Below, piece by piece: positions 1 through 13,100 of a stretch of DNA of 64,000 nucleotides. Within the stretch, counting starts at the first letter, position 1, and the number at the start of each line of letters is the position of its first letter. The DNA comes from Micrasema longulum. Its lineage: Eukaryota > Arthropoda > Insecta > Trichoptera > Brachycentridae. The translations under genes and the position numbers were made by a program. The DNA lies in contig JAGVSM010002869.1 in NCBI GenBank assembly GCA_022494885.1, forward strand, positions 186,001 to 250,000. Reading direction: 5' to 3'. The notes beneath the pieces were generated by a model. That model was not told the origin of the DNA and did not search any database. It saw nothing but the letters and a program-made list of their open reading frames with translations.

Positions 1-2018
1 AGCTCCCACCAGGTCTCGGCCCTCCAGCAGGGCAGGAATAGAGCGAGCTTGGATTTCTGTCATGGTGGTGAAGCCCATATCCTTGATGCCCATTAGCGTA
101 GCCTCGCACACCTTCCCTTCCAGAGATGAGAACTTTGTGTCTGAGAGAATTTCTAAACCTACACTGGACCCCGGTACTATAGAAAAAACACATTTTGGGA
201 GTCATGAGTTGCATTATTGCAATATACAAATAATTATACACTGCATAAAATATCTAATATCCATTTTGCAACACACGTTTTCTTCTGAAATATGTAGGAA
301 GTATATGTAGTTCTGAATATTTAGAGTCACTGCCGGCCTCGTGGTGTAGTGGTCAGCGCGTTTGCCTGCCATGCAAGAGGTCTCGGGTTCGATTCCCGAT
401 ATGGTTGATATGAAATATTTATTTAACAAAGTGTTTTTACACTGGAATATTTCAAAATCCCTGGATTGGCACCTGAAGCGTAAAACTGATCATCTTACCT
501 TCATGTAGGAAAAAATATAAAGATACGCTGCGATTGGTGAACCAATGCAGTGCCCTATGCACCATTAAGTGTGGAAAGGGAATGAAGATGAAGAATAATA
601 TTTAGAGAGCGGCCCAGCACTATCACGCTGCAAGTAATAGTTACAGAATATGCAACGCAACGCGGTGCGCTTTTGTCAGCCAAGTTCTCAAAAATCAAAG
701 GTATTGGAAATTGAAAACATTTTAATCATTTACTAGAACGATTTAATTTTTAAAGTATCCTTTACACATAGACAATACAATATTGTTCTGACCCAGGACA
801 CAATCGGTTGTCCAGGTGCAAACTGTGATTTGTGGGACACGACATTGTTCCGAGACATTGTCAAGGAAATAGAGCGACAGGCTATCTTCGCGAAACAATG
901 ATTACCTTACCACCGCACGCGGCCGCATTGTCCTCGTGTGAACTCGCGAACAGGCGGACAGACAGGACATTATGACAATGGCGATTCCGCTCCCATGCAT
1001 TTTTTTCTGCCGAAAATGGGGGCAAAAACAATTCCTTTTTAATATTCAGTCTGTCTTTTAACAATTCCAATACATCTTGGTATAAAATAAAGAGTATTTT
1101 TAGTGAACTCAGTCATAATAAACGCCGTCGTGTATTAATTTTCGTAGCGCTCAGGTGTGAACTGCGGCCGAATTTCTGTATTGTCCCAGTGCTCTTTTCT
1201 GCACAGTTAAAGTTGTTGATGGAGCTGAGACAAGACAATAGTATCCTATCTATTGTATCATCCATGTATAAACAATACTCAAAAATAAATAAAATGAGAT
1301 CCCGGCCATCTTGGTCAAACATTTCAATAATGAACATTAGCTCCGATTTAAAAATGTTTGCTTCAAAACATAGATTTTAATGCTATAAGTACTAACCAAT
1401 AATATAATTATTCGCTATGGATTTGAAGTTCCACAATAAGAAATTAAATTTGACCTAACAAGTAACAGTGATAAAAAAAACAGTATAAATACATACGTTT
1501 TTCACCCAAATCTTTTGTATGTTCTGCCTTAATGGTAATCTTTGAATCGTCTTCAGATTTAATGTCATCCTCTTTAATTTCATCTATTTTATCTTCATTT
1601 TCAGAATCTTCATTTTCACTAATACTCTTCTTTTTCGTGCGTTTCTTTTTACGTTTAACTGCAAACACATTTTAGTCAATATGAATAATTCAAACAAAAT
1701 CTGGGATAAAATTTGTGTTGTCAAACTTACTGTTCGTATCTTCACCGTCATTTTTACGTTTAAGTGTATCCATGGTCACAAGTTTAACTGTATCATTCTC
1801 CTCAGTGTCTTTTTCCTGAGCTTCTAAAATAAATAAAAGACATTGTGACGAAAGCTGTTTCGTTTTAAAAATAAAGTAAGGTTAATTGCAAACATGCTTT
1901 AACAAAACGTTACTTTACCAACTTCTGCGATTTCAGCTTCTTTCTTTTGCAAAAATTTCAACTTTTTTTTTTCACGCTTTTTTATTTTTCGCATTAATAC
2001 TTTTTCTGGGACCGACAT
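1..2018 (-). CDS. DDX18 (pit): DEAD-box RNA helicase DDX18/pitchoune (Has1 orthologue), 5' part
   Basis: ATP-dependent RNA helicase of the nucleolus, known in the Has1/DDX18 family to act in pre-rRNA processing. Four coding exons are readable on the minus strand: 2018-1919 (ATG at 2018), 1823-1731, 1658-1497 and 176-1, all with GT donors and AG acceptors and consistent phase; 177 codons lie in the window. The first three exons encode a low-complexity lysine/glutamate/aspartate-rich tail starting MSVPEKVLMRKIKK, as in family N-termini. The fourth holds the Q-motif region (KFSSLEGKVCEATLMGIKDM, then MGFTTMTEIQARSIP and LLEGRDLVGA), which precedes helicase motif I in DDX18. Motif I and everything after it lie beyond the left edge. 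The 1.3-kb third intron contains a SINE. The gene is divergent from WDR36. Identification rests on the exon-4 match; the acidic N-terminus is less conserved, so exon boundaries there are somewhat less sure. Confidence 0.88.
332..598 (+). repeat. tRNA-derived SINE, family A, near full length
   Basis: The head is tRNA-like: pol III A-box TGGTGTAGTGGTC (342-354) and B-box GGTTCGATTCC (386-396). The body follows (CTTACCTTCATGTA, then CCAATGCAGTGCCCTATGCA) and ends in GGAAAGGGAATGAAGATGAA. It lies antisense in the third DDX18 intron. About twenty relatives occur in the window, so this is a dispersed repeat and not a tRNA gene. Confidence 0.85.
780..1370 (-). repeat. Dispersed repeat in DDX18 intron, second copy near 9.85-10.02 kb
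   Basis: Two blocks match the reverse complement of the segment at about 9870-10015: one around 1040-1090 (ATACATCTTGGTATAAAATA) and one around 1210-1262 (GAGACAAGACAATAGTAT). The left end near 765-800 weakly resembles the inverse of the right block, so a terminal-inverted-repeat element is possible. No protein is encoded. Confidence 0.45.
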
Positions 2019-2514
2019 TTCGGCAAATCGAAATTATGAATATGTACGTAGTATTAAGGAAACGTCAGAAACATCACTAAACACGTGGGTGAATGTCCAA
2101 AGACAAATCACTTTGGCGAGTGCTACCATAAGCACAATTGTCATTTTAAAATTTGGTTAAGAACTTACATTTGTTAATATGATTTTTGACCAGTTATTTA
2201 ACTAATTTCATGTATTTTTTGTTTAAATAAAACAAATACTAAGTTATCTAATTAAATATGTTATTAAATGTGTTGGGAGGGGTATTAGAAAAACTAGTTT
2301 TCATAATATTATTTTCTAATAATGTTCTTGGCAGCCATAAATAAAAAGAAAATAAGTTATTTGACATATTGTCAAATTGTTTCTTTTTTCTCGTCTTGAC
2401 ATCTCACGTGTTAATATAAATATAAAATATAACGTATTTTTCAAAAAGTGTATGTGATAATGTTCACTTAATATTTCATCAATACGTATTTAATATTTCT
2501 AATTCATTTCTATC
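2019..2514. promoter_or_regulatory. Divergent promoter between DDX18 and WDR36 with two E-boxes
   Basis: This 496-bp interval separates the start codons of two head-to-head genes. It carries two perfect CACGTG E-boxes, at 2082-2087 (64 bp upstream of the DDX18 ATG) and 2405-2410 (about 105 bp upstream of the WDR36 ATG). CACGTG is the core site for Myc/Max-type bHLH factors, and pitchoune is an established Myc target in Drosophila. The rest is AT-rich and no TATA box can be assigned. Transcription start sites are not visible from sequence alone. Confidence 0.6.
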
Positions 2515-5500
2515 ATGGCTGAAATTGACCGAAGTAGGATCTTCTTAGGGTGCCGAGCTCTAGGTTATATTAGTACTCATGTTCCCGTGATTGCCCGATA
2601 TATAAAACGCAGAAAGGAAACTCTCCTCGTTACGAGCGTAGGAAACTGGTTCCACACGTATGGGTGCAATCACTTCAGCTTACTTAGTGTAAGCGGAGCG
2701 CATCCTGGCCCAATAACATGCATCTCGGGTGATACATATCACATTTACACAGCTAGTGAATGCAATATCTACGCCTGGAGAAGAGGTTCAGAACTTAAAC
2801 ATACGTATAAAGGTCACAGAGCCCCCGTGCATTCAATTTTACCATTTGGAATTCTACTAATATCTATCGATGAAGATAGCGTCTTGAAAGTGTGGTATAT
2901 CAAAGAGGAAAAAGAGCATTTAGAGGTTATCTTCAACAATGACACATTCCAAATTACAACGATGGTTCATCCCAATACATACCTCAACAAAGTCCTTTTC
3001 GGGAGTGATCAAGGATCTCTGCAACTCTGGAATATTAAAACCTCCAAATTAGTTTACACTTTTAAAGGATGGGGGAGCAGTGTTACTGTTCTCGAACAAG
3101 CGCCGGCCATTGATGTGGTAGCTATCGGTCTTGCGAATGGAAAAATAATTCTCCACAATCTCAAGGTATTTTTTACTTGCATTGACTGATTTTTCTTTCT
3201 TCCCTCTAAGATAGTGGTTTAGTTTATGTCACTTTATTAAATCAAAACAAAAAGTCGCAAATCTCATTTAATCAATAACTTTTTCTTTTTTATACTCAAT
3301 CCATCCTAAAAAGGATGATTTATTCATGCAATTTTTTTAAATAGTTCAGTCGAACTTGATTATTACGAGGAAGATGAGACCGATGGAATTTGCTCATTAT
3401 AAGCATTATTTGTTATACCAGAGAGAGGTTTATTTGAAAATACAATTGCCTTTGCATATTGTTACTAAGTAAACAAATAAATATATGTATAGTTCATACA
3501 GGTAATTAAAGGAACATTTTAATAATTAATAAATATATTAAATAAATAAATTTAACACTTACTAACATATCACTTTCTAAATTTCACATCCAGATGAATA
3601 AACATTTTTATTTTTCCAAAATGGTAACTCTAAGGATAAAGAAAACTTTTTACACATTTCCACTGTAACCATAAACTAAAATGTCATTAAATGTTTCCTC
3701 ATTACATACGAGATCTCGCTATTTCCGTGATCGTTATAACCAAGTTTGACTGTATATTCGTTATTATCTTAAATTTTTATTGCAATTAAAATGTTCATAA
3801 AATACGTTTTAATATGATGTTTTGAAAATGTTTTAAAGTTGTAATAATGACTTAATAACTTTAATTTAACTGTCATAAAATGTAAATATTAACTCAATTT
3901 TTTTGGTATCATCCAATGAAAAATCACTCGTAATAAAAAAAGTCCTGTCTAAAATTAGAAAATTCCTTGCTAGTCGAGACCTGAGCCGCGATTACAAACG
4001 CTATCTTCATCGGTACATATTAAGATTTTATAAAGTAAAATTTATGTTTCTTTACGAAAATGTGTATATTTGTATGAAAATTTAAAGTATCTTCACCGCA
4101 ATTTGCAATTAAACGTGTTTCAAAATTGTGTGCGTATTAAATTTTTCATACAGAAAATTTGATTTGACTTAATAGACTATTGAAGATAACTCTATCAATT
4201 TCCTATTGTAATTTCGGCCCTGAAACAAGGAACTGTGTTTTTATAATTATTGCAATATTTTTATTTGCCACATGCATATTTTTTAACTTCGATTTTACGT
4301 GAACTAGGTGGACAAAACGGTAATGGAATTCACTCAAGACTGGGGTTTAGTGACCACAATATCCTTCCGAACCGACGGGCATCCCATCATGGTGACTGGC
4401 AGCACGGCCGGACATATGGTGATGTGGGATCTCGAGGAGCGCCGTGTGGCCTCGCAACTGGAGAAGGCTCATGACGCTGCGGTGGCCGGGGCCATCTGCC
4501 TCCCGAGCGAGCCCCTGATGGCCACCAACTCGGCCGATAACTCCATCAAACTCTGGATTTTCGATATGCCCGACGGAGGAGCCAGATTATTAAGAATAAG
4601 GTAATTTAAACCTTTCTGTTTGATGATATCTGTGTCCAGGGAGATAAAGAGTACAGTTCTGTGTAAAGTAGAACCAGAACCCCCGACGAGTGTTTTCAAC
4701 TTGATGGCTGCTCTCGGGTAAAAGTCCCGAATGAGGAAGTCGAGGGAGATGGGCCCGCCTAGTTGTGGGGTGGTTGGCGCGTTTGCCTACCATTCTAGAG
4801 GTCCCGTGTTCGATTCCAGGCAGGGTGGATGTGAAATATTGATATTAAAGGTTGTTTAAACTAATATACTTAGTCATGCTTCAATGCACCTCCACTTTCC
4901 CATCTGAGGCATTGTTTCAATTTATGAAGGTAATGGACATCAGACAATTTTATTTAAAAGAGTCATCGACACATTGATCCCAGCAGAAATCATCTTACGA
5001 TGTTTTCCTGTAATTTTAATTATTTAATTCCAAAAATATGTATGAGTTTTGCTCAGAGAAATTTCTCTTTTGTGGCCCCACGAGTGTTCAATGTCCTGGA
5101 TGAACATATCAAGTTCTCCAAAACAAAAGCCATTTTCAGGAAAAGTGTACAAGTTTGGATTTTGTCTAAGGGAAGAGATTATTGCAGGGGACTGCTGCGA
5201 GATATTGCAGATTTATATACTATTAAGCTGTCCAGATGTTTATTAAAATATATGTTCATGTAATAATTTTTATTTTTGGTATTGTTTAATAATATGCATG
5301 CTTCCACTTTACATTATGTTTTATCCCGACTCAACACAGGGCCCTTGGCCTCGTACAGTAAGGGATACGTTATTATTTTTTTGTAATAAATATATTTGTA
5401 TGAATAAATAAAATGAATAATCAAATAATAAAGGATATAGTTCCTAGACTGGTACCTGAAGCATTAAACTGTTCACCTTGCCTTTACGTAACATATTATC

Positions 5501-7112
5501 AAAATATGCTGAATTTAGTTTGCCAACACAGTGCCCTATGCACCACTGGGTGCAGAAAGGGGGATGGTGATGATGAATCTAAACCCTTTATAACTTGTGT
5601 TTTGGAAAAAGAAAAAAACAGATTACCAGTGACTCTTACATAACCTGTCACAATAGATCTACACATTGAAAGCCCCCTCCACTTACTCAAATTCTTTCTG
5701 AAGGTCTTGTGGCCTTATTTCTAGATGATATAAAAATGTTTGTTTTAATGAAATTGTAAAGGTTGTGTTGATAATGTTTCTCCCCAGGGAAGGTCACAGT
5801 TCTGCCCCCACTGTAGTCCGCCACGCAGGTCCTGCTGGTAAGACTCTCCTTTCGGCCGGTATGGACAGCTCCCTTCGCATCCTATCCTCAGCTGCGGGAC
5901 ATCACCCCGCCAGCCTCGGGAAGGCATCTTACAATAGGAATGCCTCAAAGATGAAGAGTAAGTCGCTAAAAATGTTTTGTTTTTTTATTTATTATGTTTT
6001 ATTCTTCATTTTATTGTGAATGAAAAATACAGCTCTGTGTGCAAAATAGAACTATCCTACATTCACGGAGGTTGGACCGCTGTGCACGCGCAAACCACGA
6101 GCTCATTTCACAGCATGGCAAGAATCTACACGGCATGATAAAATACGATTGGGTGGATTGATATTTATTGTTTTACAATTATTTATTCATTTAATGCCTG
6201 GCAAACGCAACAACCAGTACACCATGAGACCTACTAATCTCCAGTCAATTTCCTTTTGCAGGATTTTTACCTGAGAGTACACGTTAAATTTAAATAATGA
6301 TTTTGATGATATTATCATTAAAATCCCTTTTGTTAAGTTTTACTATATTATTTGAATCGGGTTGTGGTCCCGTGGCTAGTGTTGCGGACTCACAGATCAG
6401 AGGTCTGAGGTTCGAACCCCACTCTACCCCAACTTGATTTCCATTTTCTAATACAGTAAAACTGCGATATAACAAAACTCGATAGAGCGAAAAATGATGT
6501 TTTTAAAAAAAAAATCGAAATTTATTCCCTACAACAAATTTTTAATACAAAAATGCATTTATATCACAAAATCCCGTTAATAAATATAACAAAATCTTTT
6601 TTGTTTCATACAAAAAAATGCCAATACATTAACGTACATTTATTACAAAATAGAAAAAAATGTTAAAGATGAAAATATTATTTCGCACTTTTAAAGCTGC
6701 GCCGCCGCTGCATCTGCCGTATGCGATCGGTTTTATGGCCTTTTCGGCGGCGCGCGGCGGTCTGTCGGCACCCAGAATTGTCAAAGTGCGTGTCCAGTGT
6801 GTGCGTGTGTATGTATATAAGCGCGTGTGTGAAGGAGAACCTCCGAACCTCTTCGAATACTGCCGAGTATGTCAGTCTGTCTGTTTTGTTTTTTGAGGCC
6901 GTGCAACATTTTTTTGCGACGGCGCATAACATATACATACCTAGTATGATTTTGATTTTTTTTCATTATATGGGAATTCGTTATTACAAATTTTTTTTTT
7001 GCTTCCTTAGATTTCGTTATATCGCGGTTCTACTAGTGAGTTATTTACAACTTGTTGAAAATGGTCACCAAAATTGAAATATTTGGGTAAATCTATATAT
7101 ATAAAATATATA

Positions 7113-7161
<49 letters not shown>

Positions 7162-10100
7162 TATATATACAGTTGGATAATTTATATAGCGCCATTTTTG
7201 TGAAAATCACCTCAAGGGCGCTGTACAATTAATAAATATCCCAGTACGTCTTGCAGCTACAGAGCGCATGGACGGTTGGGATTCTAGTTCCTCGTTTTCA
7301 ATTAAGATCAATAAAAAATATAACAGATAGGAGCTAGATTACAGGACGTCTTGCAGCTACAGAGCGCATAGACAGTTAGAAATTTAGCCCCCATTTACAC
7401 ATTTTAAAAATTGACAAATAAATTTAGTGTATTAATGATACTAAAAAAAAAAAAGGCACACTAATATTTTTCTTATTTTTTTTATATATTAACCGAGGTG
7501 TTTAAATCATAAAATCATTAACTATAGTTCTATTAAAAAAAAACGAAAAACAAATATCTTATTTAAATAGGTACAAAAAAATCTAATAAATGTCAATCCA
7601 CTATAAGTTTACTGTGCCGTTTGGATTTGGATGATATGTGTGAAGCGGGCTATTCTCCGTCGGATATCATGCGGCAGGTTTGTTTATTTGGAAATTCTTG
7701 TAATAATGAACAGACTTTAGAACACTGGATGAATGTTTTCAAATCGTTAGATAATCTTAGGTTAGTCCTGAAAAAGGAAATTGAATAGAGATCAGTTCTC
7801 TTTGTGGTATTCTACGGTTTGGTTCCCGGCAATACAGAAGTGAAATATTTATTTATTAGGTGGCTTTTCACTTCAATATTTTAATATTCCCTAGACTAGC
7901 GCCTGAACCATAAGACTGATCAGCTTACCTTCACGTAACAGGTGATCGAGATACTCAGCGTTTGGTGTATTGATGCAGTGTTCTATGTACCACCAGGTGC
8001 AGATAAGGGTATGATGATATCACAGGCCACCCATTTGATGGCAAAACGATGCATCGTTCTGCCGCAATATGGCTCAAAATATTCTACTCTCAGATCTATC
8101 GAAAAGTTCTGATTTTAATACCTTAAAAATTTTCAAAGGCGGTTATCTCAGTTTGAGTTTTTGAGGTGCATCGTTTTGACATAAGATGGGCGGCTCCTAA
8201 CCAAAAATACTGGCTGTCTATTTCTTCACAATTTGCATACTTGTACTTTATTGGGTTTAATAATAATATAATATAATGACTCTAGTGTTGTAAACAAGCG
8301 ATATCATGTGCAATGACAGCTCACGCATCGGAATACCAAATATGCCATTGCTTTTGTTTGTATTTTGTTCTATATGCACTAACATTGTACATAACTAAAT
8401 CCTATAATTTTATACTAATATTCAGTCGACGAATCATCAGCGTACAATGATTCTGTCAGCTGACAAGATAAAATGGTTGCCCGCTAGAGACAATTTCCCT
8501 AGATCTTTTGGTGCTAGTGCGATTGTTGTCAACCTATCATCATCTGGCCACTGATTGTCGTCTGACCTACCAATTATGGCCTTAAGAACAGTGCAGAAGG
8601 TGAATCATGCATTTCTTGTACGTAAAAAACAAAAAATCAAAAGATCCAAAATACTTATTACCTAGCATGGATGTCAAATTGCCAATAGTCAGGGAAATGA
8701 AAGACCTCCAGGAATTTTCTACTCGAAAGAAGAGAGAAAAATGAAGACAGCTACTATAAAAGCTGTGAAACCCTTACTACAAGAAGTCAGTAATAGTCAG
8801 TAGTTCAGTAGAGTTCAGTTCAGCCATGAAGTAGATAAGAACATTTCTATTCAGATATCGCTATTACACTCGCGCTTCTTAACCAAATTCTGTATTTTAT
8901 TAAATATGTTGTTTTCTTCTGCCATCTCAAACTGGTGTAGGAGCTTTCCGCATCCACGAGCGAAAATCTTAAACTTGTATTTGATAAAATATGCATATAA
9001 TGTTCCCATAAATTTCTGTTTTATTGTAGGTCTTTTTTTTAAATGTAAATGATTTGTCAATGTTTTTACCGGGCAGATGCACATACATACTAAGAAACCG
9101 TCTTTGGATGATATATTAATTAAACTTTTTTATTATACACTTGAATTTAGTGAGCGTAATAATATCCACGCATATTTTTTCTAATAAAAGAAAATATATT
9201 GATACATATATTTTTTTTAATTTTAAGAAAGAACAGTAGAAGACAACCTCATCATGCCGGCAATTACTGAGATCAGTGCGTCCATGCAACGGGACAAGCA
9301 GTGGGACAGTGTAGCGGCCATTCACAATGGTCTAAATATTGTGACCACTTGGTCCTACGACAAAAAGCGCATGGGCAAACACAAGCTTGTCCCACCCAAG
9401 ATGTCGAGTGATGTGTTCGCCACGTGTCTTTCTGTCACGCACTGTGGAAATTTCGTCTTTATAGGTTTGTACAAACATAAACAATTTAAATATAAATGAT
9501 AGTTAGTATTTCATATGTTTAATATAGAAATGAAAGTTCGAAATTGTAAATTTTCGCAGTTAAATTAATATTAGGTATTCGCCATATACTGAACTACTAT
9601 CCAGTATCCGGCTAAATATTGAGCTACTATCAAGTAACCGGCCAGATAGTTAAATTAGGCTGGATACTGGATATTCTAATTTAAAGTAACATGGACTTAG
9701 TAGGCTACGGCTTACGATGATTCAACTTGTCACACTGCTTACTCTTTAGATAATAAAAAAACACTGTAGGCAATGCTCAATAGAACATTTTGTTGAAATG
9801 TAGACATTAATTCACTATCAGACACAAAACAGATGTTATGTCACAGGGTTTTAGTTTTAAATATTGTTTACATGTGGATAATACAATAGAAAAGACAATA
9901 TCGTCTTGTCCCAGCTCCGTGAATAGCCTCGATCGCGCAGGACGAAGGGAGTTAACGAAAAATATTACTTATTTTATACCAAGATGTATTGGAATTTTTA
10001 AAGGACAAAGTAAATAATAAGATGATTTTTTTTAGCTAACCCATTTGAGAAAAAATATCAGTTTATTATTTTTATAATGTTTTAGGATACAGTAATGGTG

Positions 10101-13100
10101 AGGTATTCAAGTTTAATATGCAGTCAGGACTGATGCGGGGGCGGTGGGGGGAAGTCAGGGGTGCGGCGCACTTGGGGCCCATCAGGGGAGTGGAGACAGA
10201 CAGCCTTAATAGCCGCCTGCTGACTGCCGGTCACGACAAAAGACTCAAGATATGGCCGTTCAAAGAATGTAAGTTACATCGAACAATTAATTAACCTTTC
10301 AAACTCTGGTGTGATTCACCTGTTTGTATAAAAATGAACTTAACCGCTATCGGTTTTCTACTCTATAGTGCAGCACAGTGTTATTGTTCTGCAAACGATA
10401 TTCACAAAAAGTGCGACGCAGTGCTATGGCGAACCATTATTCAAAGCATTATACAAAAAAAAAAACATTGTTTATTTATTTATTATTATTATTTAACTAT
10501 TAAAACCAATTAATTTTTGTTGTAAGTTATTGCAATTTTATTTGATACCATTTTTTTGTTTTCTAATAACAAAAAAAATATTGACAGCACTTTGGTTACC
10601 TACTTGCAAAAAAAAGCTCAACACTAAAACGGTTAAGCTTTTATCATCAACAACTGTGTGAAGAAGTCATGAAAAAATGTGTGTTAAGTTGTTTTAAATA
10701 CCATAATGAGGAAATTGATTTTTAAACAGGACTATGCAATATGAATATTTTTGGGTGTATGGAGGGAGTGCTTTTAGATCAACGCAAAATGTGCATTTAG
10801 TTGTAATTATTTTACTTCTGTCTATAGCCAAACTTCCGCTGAAGATTCTCCGCCTCGAAGAGTCAGTCTCCTTCACCAAATGCCATCGTGAGAGTGGGCT
10901 CGTGGCTCTCTGTAATGAGGATTTCACCATCACTCTAGTAGACATGGACTCTAATAATATCGTCAGGAAATTTGATGGGCATTCTTCAAAGATCAACGAT
11001 GCTTGCTTCAGTCATGACAGCAGGTTAGGTTTAAAAACAAATCATTTCACTAGTTTTACATAACATTCAAAAGTGACTGAGGTTTTTGAAAAGGTAATTT
11101 CTACAACTAGGTAACTTCCCACTAAAAACACATTTTTTTATCTTCCTTGAATGCTACAAATAGACAAGTCATGCAATTAAATCGTAATATGACTTAAATG
11201 AATCACGACCGTTTGTAGCATTCACGGAGGAGGATAAAAAAGTGTGTTTTATGTGGGTAACTCATAAATGCTGATTTTGATGTTACCCAGTTGTAGTAAT
11301 TACCCAAATATGGAAGAGTAGAAATTGATAGGAATGATTGAATGCCCTTATTTTGTTTAAACTTCTGTATACATATTTAAATTTATAAGGAATTTGTACA
11401 ATACGTACAAGTTATAAAGCCGAATCCGAGGGTATGTACCGAGGGCTCAAGTACCCCACGGTACACATACCTACGCATTCAAAGTGTCAAAAATGTTGTT
11501 CCACCAAGCAATTTTTGTTTGAAATCATTTGCAGGTGGCTAATTTTTATCTTAAAAGCCTATTTAAAAAACCAAAGAGAAATAAGTTAGGTGCGAAGGTT
11601 TTAAGTCACTGTTATCAACATGTTTCTTTTTCGGGTGATACCGTGTGTGTTGGATTTGTTCCGACGTTTCGGCTACCATTGCAGGAGCCATCTTCAGGGT
11701 AAACTGAGTTCACTACTACCATTGCAGGACCCATCTTCAGGGTAAACTGAGTTCACTACTCAGTTTACCCTGAAGATGGCTCCTGCAATGGTAGCCGAAA
11801 CAAATCCAACACACACGGTATCACCCCAAAAAGAAACATATTGAGAAATAAGTCAATTTCAATATGTCATTTAGCGCAGATTAAATTTCGACGTTTAATA
11901 AGCGCCCTCTAGTGGTTAAAATAAAAAAAATTGTGGAAGTCACAGTGAATGTGAATGATAACATGATGCGCATGCACCTGTAAAGTACAATGGGAACACA
12001 TCGGAAAAAATGTTGCCAGTACTAAAAATAAATATGACCATTTTGAAGTTACCTAGTTGTAGTAACCCTGCGATATGGAAGTGTAGAAATTGATAGGGGT
12101 GATTGAATGCCCCGCCCCTATCTCTTTATTTTGTTTAAACTTCTATGTAAATAATTTAATTTGAAAGGAATAAGCACAGTACATGCAAGTTTTAAAGCTG
12201 AAACTTTTTTAAATTCATATCCTAATAAAAATCCAAATATGTGCATACTTTTGGACATTATTAATTTTAATGACTATAAGGCTTTTATATATAAATGACA
12301 TACAATTCAAGAAAAAATACAGTGTGTGTTAAGAAAGTACAGTACATATTTAGAAATACAGTATAGAAAAAAGTATGCTCCATAGCAAAAAAAATGTATG
12401 AGATATATACAACAAACTAGACAAACAAGTTTAGATGGCCGCCAGCAGAATGAAGTTGATGAAAATCAAATTTTCATTACATTTTCTCTTCATACAATAT
12501 GCCGTCTCTTTAAAAGCGCATTACTACCGAGGTATTTTACGTATTTTCTAGGTGGTTGGTAACTACAGCTATGGATTGTACTGTAAGGACGTGGGATATA
12601 CCATCTGGACAGCTTGTTGATATTTATAGAGTAAGCATACTTTTAACTTTAATTTTTCCTAGTGTTTTCTTTTGCTTAATTTTAAATATTATTTTGTTAC
12701 TTTATTTTAACTACACGCCTTAAACTCATAGAATCAGTAAATTAATTCTCAAAAAACTGTGCCAATCACTTTGGAACTGATGCATTTTCCATTTAATGAA
12801 CCAGATATTGAAAAATAAATTCTCTTAATTTAATAGATTCATAAATATTTACTGTCTTTTTCTCTTGTTTCTTTTTTTGATACAATTCAATATAAATATA
12901 AATATCTATTTGATAAATGTTATACAAAGGTATATGTTTTACAACAAGGTTTTAGACATAATCCTAAATTACACGGATATCAGAAGTGTCGAGTTTATTT
13001 TGTTTTACATTGCTGCATTTAGTTTATCAATGCAGTGTCCCACGCGCCACTGGGCGCAGAAAGGGGAATGATGATGAAATAACTTGTTAAATAATATGCA

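Noticed and set aside
62..310. 82-codon plus-strand frame
   Set aside because: Antisense to DDX18 exon 4 and running into its intron; no family resemblance.
332..410. Possible functional tRNA gene
   Set aside because: A- and B-boxes are present, but a cloverleaf with paired acceptor ends is not seen and many diverged copies with the same SINE tail exist.
1497..1668. Independent small acidic-basic protein
   Set aside because: Splice sites and phase make it exon 3 of DDX18.
6660..6966. Overlapping open frames on both strands
   Set aside because: They lie inside the pogo-like MITE and come from its GC-rich and GT-rich segments.
7007..7228. 73-codon frame rich in Ile and Tyr
   Set aside because: It is the translated TA microsatellite.
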